DNA of 64,000 nucleotides from Polyangia bacterium (GTDB lineage Bacteria > Myxococcota_A > Polyangia > Nannocystales > Nannocystaceae), in contig JAUIFF010000014.1 in the NCBI GenBank assembly GCA_030429545.1, positions 1 through 64,000 on the forward strand, in the 5' to 3' direction. Below are positions 51,916 through 60,861 of the stretch, piece by piece. The notes under the pieces are model-generated. The model ran no database searches, was not told the origin of the DNA, and saw only the letters and a program-made list of their open reading frames with translations. The translations under genes and the position numbers were made by a program. Numbering within the stretch: the stretch's first letter is position 1; the number at the start of each line of letters is the position of its first letter.

Positions 51916-53925
51916 CTACTGCGGGTTGATGACCTTGAGCCGCAGACCACCCGGGTAGGCATAGGAGGTGGCAGCGGAGTAGCCAATGCTGTTGATACCA
52001 AAGGCACCATCGCTGGTGGCAAAGTGCGAGCCCTCGCCGATTGCCCAGTCGGCGACCTCGAAGTTGCCGATCTGGTAGTAGCCGTTCACGGTTTGGCCAT
52101 CGACGGTGACCTCGGGGCCACCGACCGGGCGTGTAACCTGGACGTAGTGCTCCGGATAGTTCGTCCCGGTTACAAAGGCGTAGCTGGTGAGGAACTGCTC
52201 GGTCGGCACCATCTGATACATCGATGGGTCACCGGTGTTGGCCCCACCTGATGTACCTACAAGGTATTGGACCGGCATGAACACCTTGTCCGACGACACG
52301 ATAAAGCTCGTCCCGTTGGGCACCGAGATGTCCATAAAGTCACCTTGGTTCATGAGCGTGAACGGGGTGCCTGGCAAGACCGGATCGGTGGTGATGGTGA
52401 CATCGTCCTCACCGGCGAAGATACGCCACTGGTGCGCTTCGTTGTTGCGGTCGGGCGAGTGCGCTGCAACGTATTCCTTACCCCAGTAGTCGAGCGGAAT
52501 GTTCTGCTCCTCAATGTGGTCGCAGTACAGGGTGTTGCTGTTGGGCACGTTGACGCATTCAGTTGCACCGACAACCCACAGCTTCTTGCCGTTACCGGTG
52601 ACGTAGGTGCCCGAGACGTCACCATTTTGGCTCTGTACTCGCACCTGCAGGGTGTCAAACCGGTTCATGTTGACCGTGCCGGTCTGTCCGGCCGAAACCG
52701 CCGGTACCCCACCGCCAGCAGCGGTGTTTTGTGGCGGTGTCCAGTTGACCGTGGTGTCGTCCTCGAGTGCAATCACGTTGAAGTAGCTCGGGTAGTTGCC
52801 GCCGAGGGTGTTGGGCCACGAGGTCACGATGTGGTTGGAACCCAGGGCGTGCTCGGGCAACAACATCGAGGCGTCGTTGGTGAACTGCTGACCGATCGGA
52901 GAGTGTTGATAGGCAATGATCGGGATGTCACTTTGAACCCGGTACGAGCCGCCAACCCGCAGTTGCGAGACCTTGTTGGGCGGCGTGTTGGTCATGGTGA
53001 ACTCGTGCGTACCACCGGGGGGCACCGCCACAGCATTGCCCTGGGCCTGCTCGGTGTTGCTGTTGTTCGGCGTGAAGTACAGCTGGACATTGGCCGTCTT
53101 GCTCGGGTGGGTGTTGCCGACGATCAGGGAGTCGGGCTCACTCGCATAGAAGTTGTCCATGCGGTTGCCGATGAACGAACAGCCGATCGAACTCGGATCG
53201 TTGGTGATTTGTGCACACAGCTCGAGGCACTCACCGCCAAAACAACCCTCGGTGTTGGCACAGTCGACGGGGTCGTCGAACTCCTGACCATCCATCGTGC
53301 AGGTGACGAAGGTGTCCTCGTCCTGACACTGGGTCGCACCGGGAACACAGAAGTTCTCGATACAGGTGTTGCTGTTGGGGTCGCAGGACTGGTTGCCACC
53401 ACAGGGTTGCGGAATCCAGCCGTCGCAGGTTTCGTTGCAAACTTCGATTTCGGCATTGACACACTCGTTGGTGTCGCCGTTTTCACACAGCTCGTCGCCT
53501 TCGAGTTCGCCGTTGCCACAGATCGGCATGTCACCGTCGCCGTCTCCGTCGCCGTCTCCGTCGCCATCTCCGTCGCCGTCGCCATCTCCGTCGCCGTCGC
53601 CGTCTCCGTCACCATCTCCGTCGCCGTCTCCGTCGCCGTCTCCGTCACCATCTCCGTCGCCGTCGCCGTCTCCGTCGCCATCTCCGTCGCCATCGCCATC
53701 TCCGTCGCCCATCGACTCAGACTCGGTGCCGGTCGGTCCGGTTGGTCCCGCCGTTCCGTCGGTTGCGGTCGCGGTTGTGGTTTCGTCGGTGTCGCTGGTT
53801 TCCGTCGCTTCGGTATCGGTGGCAGAGTCCGTCCCCGTCGCTGTCGATTCGCCGCCGCCACAGCCAGGTAAGGTCAGTAGCGCACTAGAGAGGCACAAAA
53901 CTAATTTATTCCGATGCTTCGCCAT
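51916..53925 (-). CDS. Linker lipoprotein with IgGFc-binding-like domain and (Gly-Asp)30 spacer
   Basis: 669 residues from the ATG 53925 (lipobox TLPGC). Order: about 50 residues of Thr/Ser/Asp/Glu linker, exactly 30 Gly-Asp dipeptides, then a Cys-rich segment (CGNGELEGDELCENGDTNEC, PCGGNQSCDPNSNTC) like myxobacterial Cys-rich/EGF-type repeats. A large IgGFc-binding N-terminal-like domain follows (SLIVGNTHPSKTANVQLYF, IPIIAYQHSPIGQQFTNDASMLLPEHALG, YVAAHSPDRNNEAHQWRIFAGED). The family is adhesin-like and secreted; the ligand in bacteria is unknown. The poly Gly-Asp run may bind calcium. A perfect 10-bp inverted repeat surrounds the start codon. Confidence 0.87.
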   Translation of the reverse strand: MAKHRNKLVLCLSSALLTLPGCGGGESTATGTDSATDTEATETSDTDETTTATATDGTAGPTGPTGTESESMGDGDGDGDGDGDGDGDGDGDGDGDGDGDGDGDGDGDGDGDGDGDGDGDGDGDGDGDGDGDMPICGNGELEGDELCENGDTNECVNAEIEVCNETCDGWIPQPCGGNQSCDPNSNTCIENFCVPGATQCQDEDTFVTCTMDGQEFDDPVDCANTEGCFGGECLELCAQITNDPSSIGCSFIGNRMDNFYASEPDSLIVGNTHPSKTANVQLYFTPNNSNTEQAQGNAVAVPPGGTHEFTMTNTPPNKVSQLRVGGSYRVQSDIPIIAYQHSPIGQQFTNDASMLLPEHALGSNHIVTSWPNTLGGNYPSYFNVIALEDDTTVNWTPPQNTAAGGGVPAVSAGQTGTVNMNRFDTLQVRVQSQNGDVSGTYVTGNGKKLWVVGATECVNVPNSNTLYCDHIEEQNIPLDYWGKEYVAAHSPDRNNEAHQWRIFAGEDDVTITTDPVLPGTPFTLMNQGDFMDISVPNGTSFIVSSDKVFMPVQYLVGTSGGANTGDPSMYQMVPTEQFLTSYAFVTGTNYPEHYVQVTRPVGGPEVTVDGQTVNGYYQIGNFEVADWAIGEGSHFATSDGAFGINSIGYSAATSYAYPGGLRLKVINPQ
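53530..53709 (-). repeat. 30 hexanucleotide repeats coding (Gly-Asp)30
   Basis: 180 bp of GTCRCC/GTCTCC-type hexamers on the plus strand, coding exactly 30 Gly-Asp pairs. Third-base changes (GGC, GGA, GGT) are scattered, so the array is not fresh slippage. Confidence 0.92.
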
Positions 53926-53939
53926 GGGTCGAAGCATCG
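53912..53939 (-). promoter_or_regulatory. Hairpin enclosing the start codon of the IgGFc-like gene
   Basis: CGATGCTTCG / CGAAGCATCG, perfect 10-bp arms, 8-nt loop containing the ATG at 53925. A third partial copy (CGAAGCATC) lies directly upstream. In the mRNA it would place the start codon in a loop and cover the leader; it might also be an operator. Confidence 0.5.
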
Positions 53940-54026
53940 CCCGAAGCATCAAATTTCGCAACACAGAACAAACATACATGACCCATTAGACATGTACTTT
54001 AAATCACCAAAAAATCGCAACATCGC

Positions 54027-56144
54027 TCACGGTGTCTTGCGAACGCGGATTGCCCCAGTGGCCGCCATGTCCTGACCGTTTCCCACGCGGTACAGCGGAT
54101 TGTGCCAGGGGACGAACTGCGCCCACACAAAGTATGTGTCTGCCCCACCAAACTGCTCGTCTGTGAGCTCAAACTGCCAGCTGCGGTCGAAGCTCGACTC
54201 CGGGCGAATGTAACGCATGTGATCCTTGGTTTTGAGCTTGTCGACAAAGTGCTGCTCGTCCTCGGAGTTGTAGAGGACATCGACCGTGCGGTCGTCGGGG
54301 TCACCACTTGTCCCTAAGACCAGGAGGACTCGGTTGTCGCCATCGACGAAATTTGCCGCCCGCCCGAACGCACGCAGCGTGATGGTCGAGCCTGGCTCGT
54401 AAGCATTGATTGTATCACCAACTATGACTTCGGTCGCGTTGTGGGTCAGCCGCAGGTCGATAAAGTTTGCGAGGTCGTGGACGACCACACGGCCGTTTTG
54501 CAGGCCGTCGCCCACACCGTCGATGCCGTTGGTCCACACAAACGACTCGGCCCACACGGTCGTGGTCGGCAACGCGAGTTCGGCATTGGTCGGGTCGCAG
54601 GGACCCTCGTAGCAAACAACTTCTTGGAAATCGTGGACATCGCTGCCGCCGACCAACACCATCGGCCAGCGCCCGTGTTTGAGCATGCCGATGTACGAAT
54701 GCGCGAGCGGGTCTTCGGGCAACTCCATTGCCAATAGGTTGTCCTCGGTGATGTCATTGACATCCATGTCGCCGTGGAAGGCATCGTCGTCGAACTGGTC
54801 GTGGCGGTTGCCCCCGTTCCACACTTCGAGGCCATCGAAGTCGAGGCTGGTCCAGTCGTACTCGATCCAAAACACCGGCGCCGATTCGTGGTTGACGATC
54901 GCCAGGCCCCCCATGGCGTGGATGAGGTCGATTTCTTGCTGGTTGGTCGCGGTTTCGTCGACCCAGCGCTCGCGAAAAATCCCCGGCCCAAACCCGGCGT
55001 CGTAATCGTAGTCCGTTGCATCATCAAGGTAATTGGGCGCGTACTGAGGATGGCCGGGATAGGGGTTTTTGGGCAAAAATCCGAAATGGCCGTCGAACTG
55101 GTTTGAAATCTCGCTGCCGACCACCAGCAGGGTATCGCCAACCTCCTCGGTCCACCATTTGGCGACATCGCGCCCGGTTGCCATGGTCGGCTCATCGGCA
55201 TCGAGGCACCAGTTTGAGAAGTGGCGGCCACACTCATCGAGCTCGTTGTTGGTGTGGTCCGAGAAAATCAGCCAGTGCAGCCGCCCGCGTAGCGAACGGG
55301 TGCGGCGCTCGGCAAAGTCGTCGCCGGCATCGTTGGCCGTGAGGTTGACCATACGCGTGTAGTAGTCGTAGACACTGCCTGAATCGTCGTCGCGCTCGCT
55401 GTGTTTTGTGTGTACATGCATATCGCCCGAGTACCAGTGGTTTTGCCGCACGGTGACATCCCAGGCCTGGCTGACCTCGGGCCCCCAGGCACCGTCGTCG
55501 AGCAGCCCGCAGTCGAGCCAGGCCCGCCACGTGACCTGCATCGAGTAGCAAGCGGGCTCGACATCGGCGAGGTCCCAGGCAACTTTGACGCGTTCACGCG
55601 GACTTCCGCCATCTTCGTACTGGACCTCTTCTCCGGGCTCGAGCACGATATCGGTGCCCGAGAGTTCGAGCTTGGCCCCAGGGGGTCCCTCGTCAAAACG
55701 CCACCACACGCGGTCGGTCGAGCAATCGCCGATGTTGGTTCGCAACTCGTAGGTATAAAATGTATCTGCAAGGGCCATCTGTGGCGGGATTGTGGCGTGC
55801 CCGTAGTCCTCGGCCGCGTCCTCACCTCCCGAGGTCGTGCCGGGGTCGCAGTCGGGCGGCAGCTCGCCAGTTGTGCCAGCTGTTGTGCCAGCTGTCGTGC
55901 CAGTGTCGTCGGTGTCTGAGGCACTCCCAGAAGTCGACTCGGTCGACTCGGTCGCTCCGGCCGACGCCGTATCGGCGTCGCTCCCCTCGCCTGTCGTTGC
56001 GCCGTCTGTCGGTCCGGCTGTCGTATCCTCACCGGCGGTCTCGTTGGTCCCGTTCGCCCCCGTGCTCTCAGTCGCCGAGTCCCCGCCCGATTGGCCGCAA
56101 CCGACAAGAAAACAGGCGGCACACAGGATTGCTTGCGAACGCAT
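54027..56144 (-). CDS. Linker lipoprotein with PHP-type phosphoesterase domain
   Basis: 705 residues from the ATG 56144. Lipobox LVGC, then about 85 residues of Thr/Ser/Glu/Gly linker. A beta domain with MALADTFYTYELRTNIGD comes next, then the PHP metal site in order: GDMHVHTKHSER, LIFSDHTNN, VGSEISNQFDG, IVNHESAP and GGSDVHD. These supply the His, Asp and Glu ligands of a tri-metal centre. A C-terminal beta domain (STITLRAFGRAANF) ends the protein. PHP enzymes hydrolyse phosphodiesters or phosphomonoesters; on the cell surface it may act on nucleic acid or lipid headgroups. It is the third of four adjacent linker lipoproteins. Confidence 0.88.
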   Translation of the reverse strand: MRSQAILCAACFLVGCGQSGGDSATESTGANGTNETAGEDTTAGPTDGATTGEGSDADTASAGATESTESTSGSASDTDDTGTTAGTTAGTTGELPPDCDPGTTSGGEDAAEDYGHATIPPQMALADTFYTYELRTNIGDCSTDRVWWRFDEGPPGAKLELSGTDIVLEPGEEVQYEDGGSPRERVKVAWDLADVEPACYSMQVTWRAWLDCGLLDDGAWGPEVSQAWDVTVRQNHWYSGDMHVHTKHSERDDDSGSVYDYYTRMVNLTANDAGDDFAERRTRSLRGRLHWLIFSDHTNNELDECGRHFSNWCLDADEPTMATGRDVAKWWTEEVGDTLLVVGSEISNQFDGHFGFLPKNPYPGHPQYAPNYLDDATDYDYDAGFGPGIFRERWVDETATNQQEIDLIHAMGGLAIVNHESAPVFWIEYDWTSLDFDGLEVWNGGNRHDQFDDDAFHGDMDVNDITEDNLLAMELPEDPLAHSYIGMLKHGRWPMVLVGGSDVHDFQEVVCYEGPCDPTNAELALPTTTVWAESFVWTNGIDGVGDGLQNGRVVVHDLANFIDLRLTHNATEVIVGDTINAYEPGSTITLRAFGRAANFVDGDNRVLLVLGTSGDPDDRTVDVLYNSEDEQHFVDKLKTKDHMRYIRPESSFDRSWQFELTDEQFGGADTYFVWAQFVPWHNPLYRVGNGQDMAATGAIRVRKTP

Positions 56145-56292
56145 GGGGCGATTTTACATGCAAGTATCTCCCGGTGGGAGGCGGGCACATGCAGAAGTCA
56201 CAGTTGTGGTTGGCAACCCGCTCGGGTTGTACACACATCCTCAGCAGGCACCTGCACGTAGGAGCTTTGATACATGCACACACATCAAAAGC

Positions 56293-57378
56293 CTATTGTG
56301 GGATAAAGCAATCGATGGTTGTGTCGATACGAAAGTTGGAGTCTTCGCGGTGCCGCTCGGCGTGAAAGATGTCCATGGCATAGGTCTCGCCCGGCGTCAG
56401 CCCCAGGGCTTGGGCCTGGGCGTCGAGGTCGACCGTGCCGGTGAGCGCCGGATGTAAACCACCGAGGTCGATCGCCAGCTTGCCGTTGATAAACGTCCAC
56501 AGGTCGTCGTCGCCGATAAACGTAAACACCTGGCCGGGCTTGTAGGTAAACGCCATGTGGATCTCGGTGGTGAAGTGGTAGTTGTGGACGTTGCCCTCGT
56601 TACCCCACCCCTGGTTGTCGATCGGGAAAAATGCCGGGTCGTCAAAACTGAACACCCCAGGCATGATTTCGGTGAGTGGGATTTGAATGTCGATGGCCTG
56701 ATTGACCCCGGGCACATCGTGGTACCACTGAAAAAACTCGCCGGGGCCTGTGGTTTGCTCGGTCCCCCCTGGGTGTGCATATACAGGTTTTCCATCATCG
56801 CCAAGCTCGGACTCGACGATCCCGGGATAGGCATTGTCGCCGGTAAACGTCTCAAAATCCGGGTGGGCCTGCTGCATGTCGCGGATCGTCGCCATCAGGA
56901 CTTCGTTACACGGGTCGGGGCCGGTCGAATCCGAGTCGGACGCCGAGTTTGTGTCGCTGTCGGAGGTCGTGAACGGGTCGGTATCACTCGCCGAAGTTGT
57001 AAATACACTTGTGTCGGAATCGGTTGTTTCGCCGGCCGTGGTTTCGCTGTCCGTGGTTTCGCCGCCGGTGGTTTCGCCTGTTGTCTCGGCGGTCGTCGAC
57101 GCGGACTCAGAGGTTTCGGGCATGGTTTCCGAGGCTGTCGCCGCGGTATCGGTGCCGGCAGTGGCAACCTGGGTCGCCGAGGTAATCTGTGAATCGTCGG
57201 TCTCGCGCCCGGCCCCGGAACTACAAGACACAAGCGCTGCCACACTCACCGCCAGCGTCGCAGCCATCGCTGGATTGGTGTATGCCCAACGGCTGGCATT
57301 GCCCGCAACTTGCCGCACGCCACGCGGGCATGACCCCGCACGATTGCCATCTTCAGAGCCTGCCATCGCGGCCATCAT
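56293..57378 (-). CDS. Linker lipoprotein with fibro-slime domain
   Basis: 361 residues from the ATG 57378, which overlaps the methyltransferase stop (ATGA); an internal ATG at 57267 leaves only an uncharged signal, so the long start is kept. Lipobox ALVSC, then about 90 residues of Thr/Ser/Asp/Glu linker. The C-terminal part is a fibro-slime/PA14-like domain: MATIRDMQQAHPDFE, FSFDDPAFFPIDNQGWG, NYHFTTEIHMAFTYKPGQVFTFIGDDDLWTFINGKLAIDLGG and FHAERHREDSNFRIDTT. Such domains are known from Dictyostelium and Fibrobacter surface proteins and bind carbohydrate or cells. The GDDD motif probably holds calcium. Confidence 0.9.
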   Translation of the reverse strand: MMAAMAGSEDGNRAGSCPRGVRQVAGNASRWAYTNPAMAATLAVSVAALVSCSSGAGRETDDSQITSATQVATAGTDTAATASETMPETSESASTTAETTGETTGGETTDSETTAGETTDSDTSVFTTSASDTDPFTTSDSDTNSASDSDSTGPDPCNEVLMATIRDMQQAHPDFETFTGDNAYPGIVESELGDDGKPVYAHPGGTEQTTGPGEFFQWYHDVPGVNQAIDIQIPLTEIMPGVFSFDDPAFFPIDNQGWGNEGNVHNYHFTTEIHMAFTYKPGQVFTFIGDDDLWTFINGKLAIDLGGLHPALTGTVDLDAQAQALGLTPGETYAMDIFHAERHREDSNFRIDTTIDCFIPQ

Positions 57379-59084
57379 ACCCGTGCAGGGACAGGACAGG
57401 CGAGTTCGACAACATGCAGCTGGCCGAGCACATCCAACACCCGCAGGCGCAGGCTAGCTCTTCGAGGGACCGGTTGACGGACGGCCAGACGCCGGTCCTT
57501 GACCCCGCGAAATACAAAGTTCTGCGGCACCCAAACCCCGGGTTGTTCGGGGTGCTCAATGTCGACCCCCCATGCATCGACGGCGTCGAGCGAGGGTGTT
57601 GGCGAGTCACCAACCGCCACCCGCAACGGCTCGGGAAGTCCCGCGTGAGCGGCAAACCCCAGGCCTTGCAGCTCAATGTGCAACCCGTCTGGTGGCCCCG
57701 CGAAGGAGGCATGGATGCGGGCACGCGGGACGATACCGGTGGGCGGACGGGCGAACACCCGTGGGTCGAACAGGTCGCGTGTGAGCCGGTAGTGACACGT
57801 GTCGGCCGCTGCGACGCTCTCATGTTGTGTCGGCCACTTCGGCCCAAAGGTGAGGACGTCGAGGCCGACCAACGCACGCCGGGTACATTCGCCAATCACC
57901 TGCTGCCACTGCCCCGGTTTGAAGTCGCCGCGGATGGGACCGACGACGATGCCACGCCGCTCGCGCACCCCGTCGAGCAGGCCGTCGTCCACCGGCTCGC
58001 CACCAAAGTGGGTGACAACCCGGGCACGCCAACCCGGTTGGGCCAGGAGCTCGCGCTCACGTCCGTCGAGTTCGCACACGGCAAACGCGTGACATGTCCC
58101 ATCAGACAACAAGCGCTTGCGCGTGATGTGGACGGCGGTCGCCGAGGTGTCACACGCGATAAACCGCCGGCCGGTCTGGGCCGCAACCACGGCCGTGGTC
58201 CCCGAGCCACAAAAGGCATCGAGCACCAGGTCGCCAGGATTCGACGATGCCTCGATGATCCGCCGCAGGAGGCTCTGATTTTTTTGGGTCGCCCACCCGG
58301 TCTTCTCGGTCGAAAAACTCTTGATCTGAATCGAGTCGAGCGAGGCGGCACCGCGCAACTCAAACTCCGAGGCATTGGCGTTCCACACGTCTTCGATCGG
58401 CGTCCCCGGACTTGTCGGTTTTTTCCCGTCGCGCCGGCGATAGCCCTCGGCATGGGGCACGTAGTGCTTGTTAAACGTGAAGTTACGGGGGTCTTTGGTG
58501 TAGAAGAAAATGAGGTCGTGGTTGCGGATCCAGTTTTTCGCTTTGGTTTTAAACCCGCTGAGCCAGCCGATTCGCCACACAATTTCACGTTGAAAACTGC
58601 CGGGGCCAAAGATTTCGTCGGCCAGCAGTTTGACGGCGTGGCCGATCGTCGGATCTACATGGATATACATGCTTCCCGACGGCGACAGGAGGCGGTGGAG
58701 CAGTCGCAGGCGTGGGGCCAGCATCTGTAAAAAACCGGCAAAACCCCCGGGCCAGGCATCGTTGTAGGCCGTTGTTCGGACCTCGGCGACCCCCCCTTCG
58801 CGGGCTTCGTCGCCGACCTTGGTCGCCACCGAAAACTTGCCGCCGGTGGCAAATGGCGGGTCGATATAGATAAGATCAACCTGCCCGCTGTGGCTGGCGC
58901 ACAGGGCTTGCATCGCCGCGAGATTATCCCCAAGAATCACGCGGTTGGGGGTGTTGCGATCCCCGTGGTAGGTGCGCATACAAATTTTTGCGCCGAGCTG
59001 TGGAGGCTCGGCCAGCTCACCGGTGTCGGTATATTTGCCGGGCCACATGAGCTCTACCCCACCCCGGCTCGGGTCATTGGCCAT
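57375..59084 (-). CDS. Beta-class DNA methyltransferase (N4-cytosine or N6-adenine)
   Basis: 569 residues from the ATG 59084, which follows a GGGGGG ribosome-site stretch. Catalytic motif IV DPPF lies at 75-78 (IYIDPPFATGGKF), SGSMYIHVDP follows, and the S-adenosylmethionine motif LDAFCGSGTTAVVA comes later (about 285-295), the order that defines the beta class. A long middle part probably recognises the target. The C-terminal about 230 residues (WQQVIGECTRRALVGLDVLTFGP) extend beyond the usual core. No nuclease gene is adjacent, so it is either orphan or uncoupled. Its stop overlaps the fibro-slime lipoprotein start. Confidence 0.88.
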   Translation of the reverse strand: MANDPSRGGVELMWPGKYTDTGELAEPPQLGAKICMRTYHGDRNTPNRVILGDNLAAMQALCASHSGQVDLIYIDPPFATGGKFSVATKVGDEAREGGVAEVRTTAYNDAWPGGFAGFLQMLAPRLRLLHRLLSPSGSMYIHVDPTIGHAVKLLADEIFGPGSFQREIVWRIGWLSGFKTKAKNWIRNHDLIFFYTKDPRNFTFNKHYVPHAEGYRRRDGKKPTSPGTPIEDVWNANASEFELRGAASLDSIQIKSFSTEKTGWATQKNQSLLRRIIEASSNPGDLVLDAFCGSGTTAVVAAQTGRRFIACDTSATAVHITRKRLLSDGTCHAFAVCELDGRERELLAQPGWRARVVTHFGGEPVDDGLLDGVRERRGIVVGPIRGDFKPGQWQQVIGECTRRALVGLDVLTFGPKWPTQHESVAAADTCHYRLTRDLFDPRVFARPPTGIVPRARIHASFAGPPDGLHIELQGLGFAAHAGLPEPLRVAVGDSPTPSLDAVDAWGVDIEHPEQPGVWVPQNFVFRGVKDRRLAVRQPVPRRASLRLRVLDVLGQLHVVELACPVPARV

Positions 59085-59231
59085 GTACCCCCCGTGTATG
59101 ATCAACTATTTTTGTGGCCAACCCGAATTTCCCGAAGACGGGCCCACGGTTGTGCTCGCACCGGCGACGTTTACGAAACCCAACCGCGGTGAAAAGAGCC
59201 AGCGAGGCGGTGTGTCGAAAATCCACGGCGA

Positions 59232-59612
59232 CTAGGGTTGTGGTTGTTCGGTTTTTTGCGGGGGTGGCTCGCTGGGTTTGGAACTCAGCGAACGCACGTA
59301 GGCGACCAAGACCTCGAGCGAAGGTTCGGCAAACTGGCGACCAAACGCTGGCATGTTGGGGGGTTTACCGCGCTGGATCGTCCGCCTCACTTGGTCGTTG
59401 GTCAGGCCGTCCATGTACTGTGCCGATGTCAGGTCGCGTACACCCGAGACATCGGGCAGACCCTTGCCGTCGATACCGTGGCAACGGGCGCAGTGTTGAA
59501 AAAACAGCCGCTCCCCCGAAATCTCGCGCTCGGGCCCGGTCGGCTCCTTGCACCCCGTCACGCCCAGCCCCATCGCCGCGACAACGGCACACAACCCGAG
59601 TCGTTGGCGCAT
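59232..59612 (-). CDS. Cytochrome c lipoprotein
   Basis: 126 residues from the ATG 59612 (ATG 59624 also possible). Lipobox GVTGC, then a single haem-binding CARCHGIDGKG and the axial Met in NMPAFGRQF, followed by a C-terminal helix LEVLVAYVRSL and a short Pro/Glu/Gln tail. It is a class-I mono-haem cytochrome c anchored to the membrane, likely an electron carrier in the periplasm. It stands alone between the methyltransferase and the PQ-rich lipoprotein. Confidence 0.9.
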   Translation of the reverse strand: MRQRLGLCAVVAAMGLGVTGCKEPTGPEREISGERLFFQHCARCHGIDGKGLPDVSGVRDLTSAQYMDGLTNDQVRRTIQRGKPPNMPAFGRQFAEPSLEVLVAYVRSLSSKPSEPPPQKTEQPQP

Positions 59613-59785
59613 GTCGGCGAACATGGGTATGGCAATGGCCCAGACGCCGGGGAATGTCCAGCCCTTGCCCTGAAAAACACGTCTTCGTCGCTGGATTTTT
59701 TTCACTCAAACGCTGCTTTTTTGGATGACCGTCGACACATGGTCGCAGATCCAGTGGTGACAACTTGCCGATACACGGGATCCCA

Positions 59786-60781
59786 CTAGCGCGCGGGTAG
59801 CAGGGCGAGTGGCCGCACAGGTTGGACACGTGCCGCCTGGCCTGGAGGCGGGGTCGGAATCGTCGAAGACGGTTGGGTCCGCGGCGGCTGGGGAACGACC
59901 GGTTGGGTCCGCGGTTGCGGCTGAGGCTGCACAGGCTGAGGCTGGGCCGCCGGTTGCGGTTGCGGTTGCGGTTGCTGCGGTTGAACTGGCTGCGCTGGCG
60001 CAGGTTGCGGTTGAACTGCTGGCGCAGGTTGCGGTTGCGGCTGAACTGGTTGCGGCTGAACTGGTTGCGCTGGCTGGCCTGGCAGGACTGGTTGCGCTGG
60101 CTGGCCCGGCGGCATCGGTCCGAACTCGCGTTGGTTGAGCACTTCCTTGTCTTCGAGCAGGATAAAGCCCTCGCGGTCGACCACGACATCGTCCGCCGGC
60201 CGCCACCGACCGTCGGGGGTCAATACGCCTAGGCGCAATCCGAGGCTGTCGTTGTAGACATCGACCGCGCGGGCGTACCCCTTGCGCGCCCGGTTGTACA
60301 TGATCCCGGCGGTAATCCCACTGGCGAGCGTCAGCACCCCGCCGGTGATCAACAACCCGCCACCGGCTGAGACTTCGTTGAGGTCGAGACCTTCGCGGGC
60401 CGAGGCCGCAGCCCCGGCGACCACGAGCATGGACGACAGGATCGTCAGCGCCGTAAACACGCGACTGAGACGCAGCTGCTTGGCCGGAAGCGCGGCCGAA
60501 GCGTTGGCGTCGGAGCGCAAGATAGCGTCGAGCGACTGCCAACTTCGGCGTTTGGCATTGGGGTGGTTGCCCTTGGTGTAACGGGTCCCAGCGGGCTCCT
60601 CGTGTACGTAGATCGAATTGTCGGCAAACAGCTGCTCGCGTTCCTTGCGATCTTCGACCTGCTCTAACGCGGGAATGTCGGTCGGTTCGAGTTGCGGCGT
60701 CAAACTCATGCAACCGCTGAGGACGACACAGATCCCGCCACGAATGAGCCCACGGGCAGCTGAAGCAATTGGAGACGTCAC
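59786..60781 (-). CDS. Lipoprotein with two hydrophobic helices and Pro-Gln-rich tail
   Basis: 331 residues from the start at 60781. Lipobox VLSGC, a charged helical segment (ALEQVEDRKEREQLFADNSIYVHEEP), two hydrophobic helices (VFTALTILSSMLVVAGAAASA and GGGLLITGGVLTLASGITAGIMYN), a short beta domain (VYNDSLGLRLGVLTPDGRW) and about 110 residues of PQ/AQP repeats (QPVQPQPQPAPAVQPQPAP). The low-complexity tail probably spans the cell wall or is disordered. No family recognised; it is the kind of envelope protein common in myxobacteria. It shares its helix-pair plan with the protein at 8499. Confidence 0.75.
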   Translation of the reverse strand: MTSPIASAARGLIRGGICVVLSGCMSLTPQLEPTDIPALEQVEDRKEREQLFADNSIYVHEEPAGTRYTKGNHPNAKRRSWQSLDAILRSDANASAALPAKQLRLSRVFTALTILSSMLVVAGAAASAREGLDLNEVSAGGGLLITGGVLTLASGITAGIMYNRARKGYARAVDVYNDSLGLRLGVLTPDGRWRPADDVVVDREGFILLEDKEVLNQREFGPMPPGQPAQPVLPGQPAQPVQPQPVQPQPQPAPAVQPQPAPAQPVQPQQPQPQPQPAAQPQPVQPQPQPRTQPVVPQPPRTQPSSTIPTPPPGQAARVQPVRPLALLPAR

Positions 60782-60861
60782 GCGCGGTCAGGGTAACACG
60801 CATCCGCGGGTTGGTGGCGGTGGTGTTTTGCACAAAGACTCGCCGGGCAACTACCGGGCAA

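Noticed and set aside
53530..53709. Hexamer array as a phase-variation switch
   Set aside because: Hexamer changes cannot shift the frame, and scattered third-base differences argue against frequent slippage.
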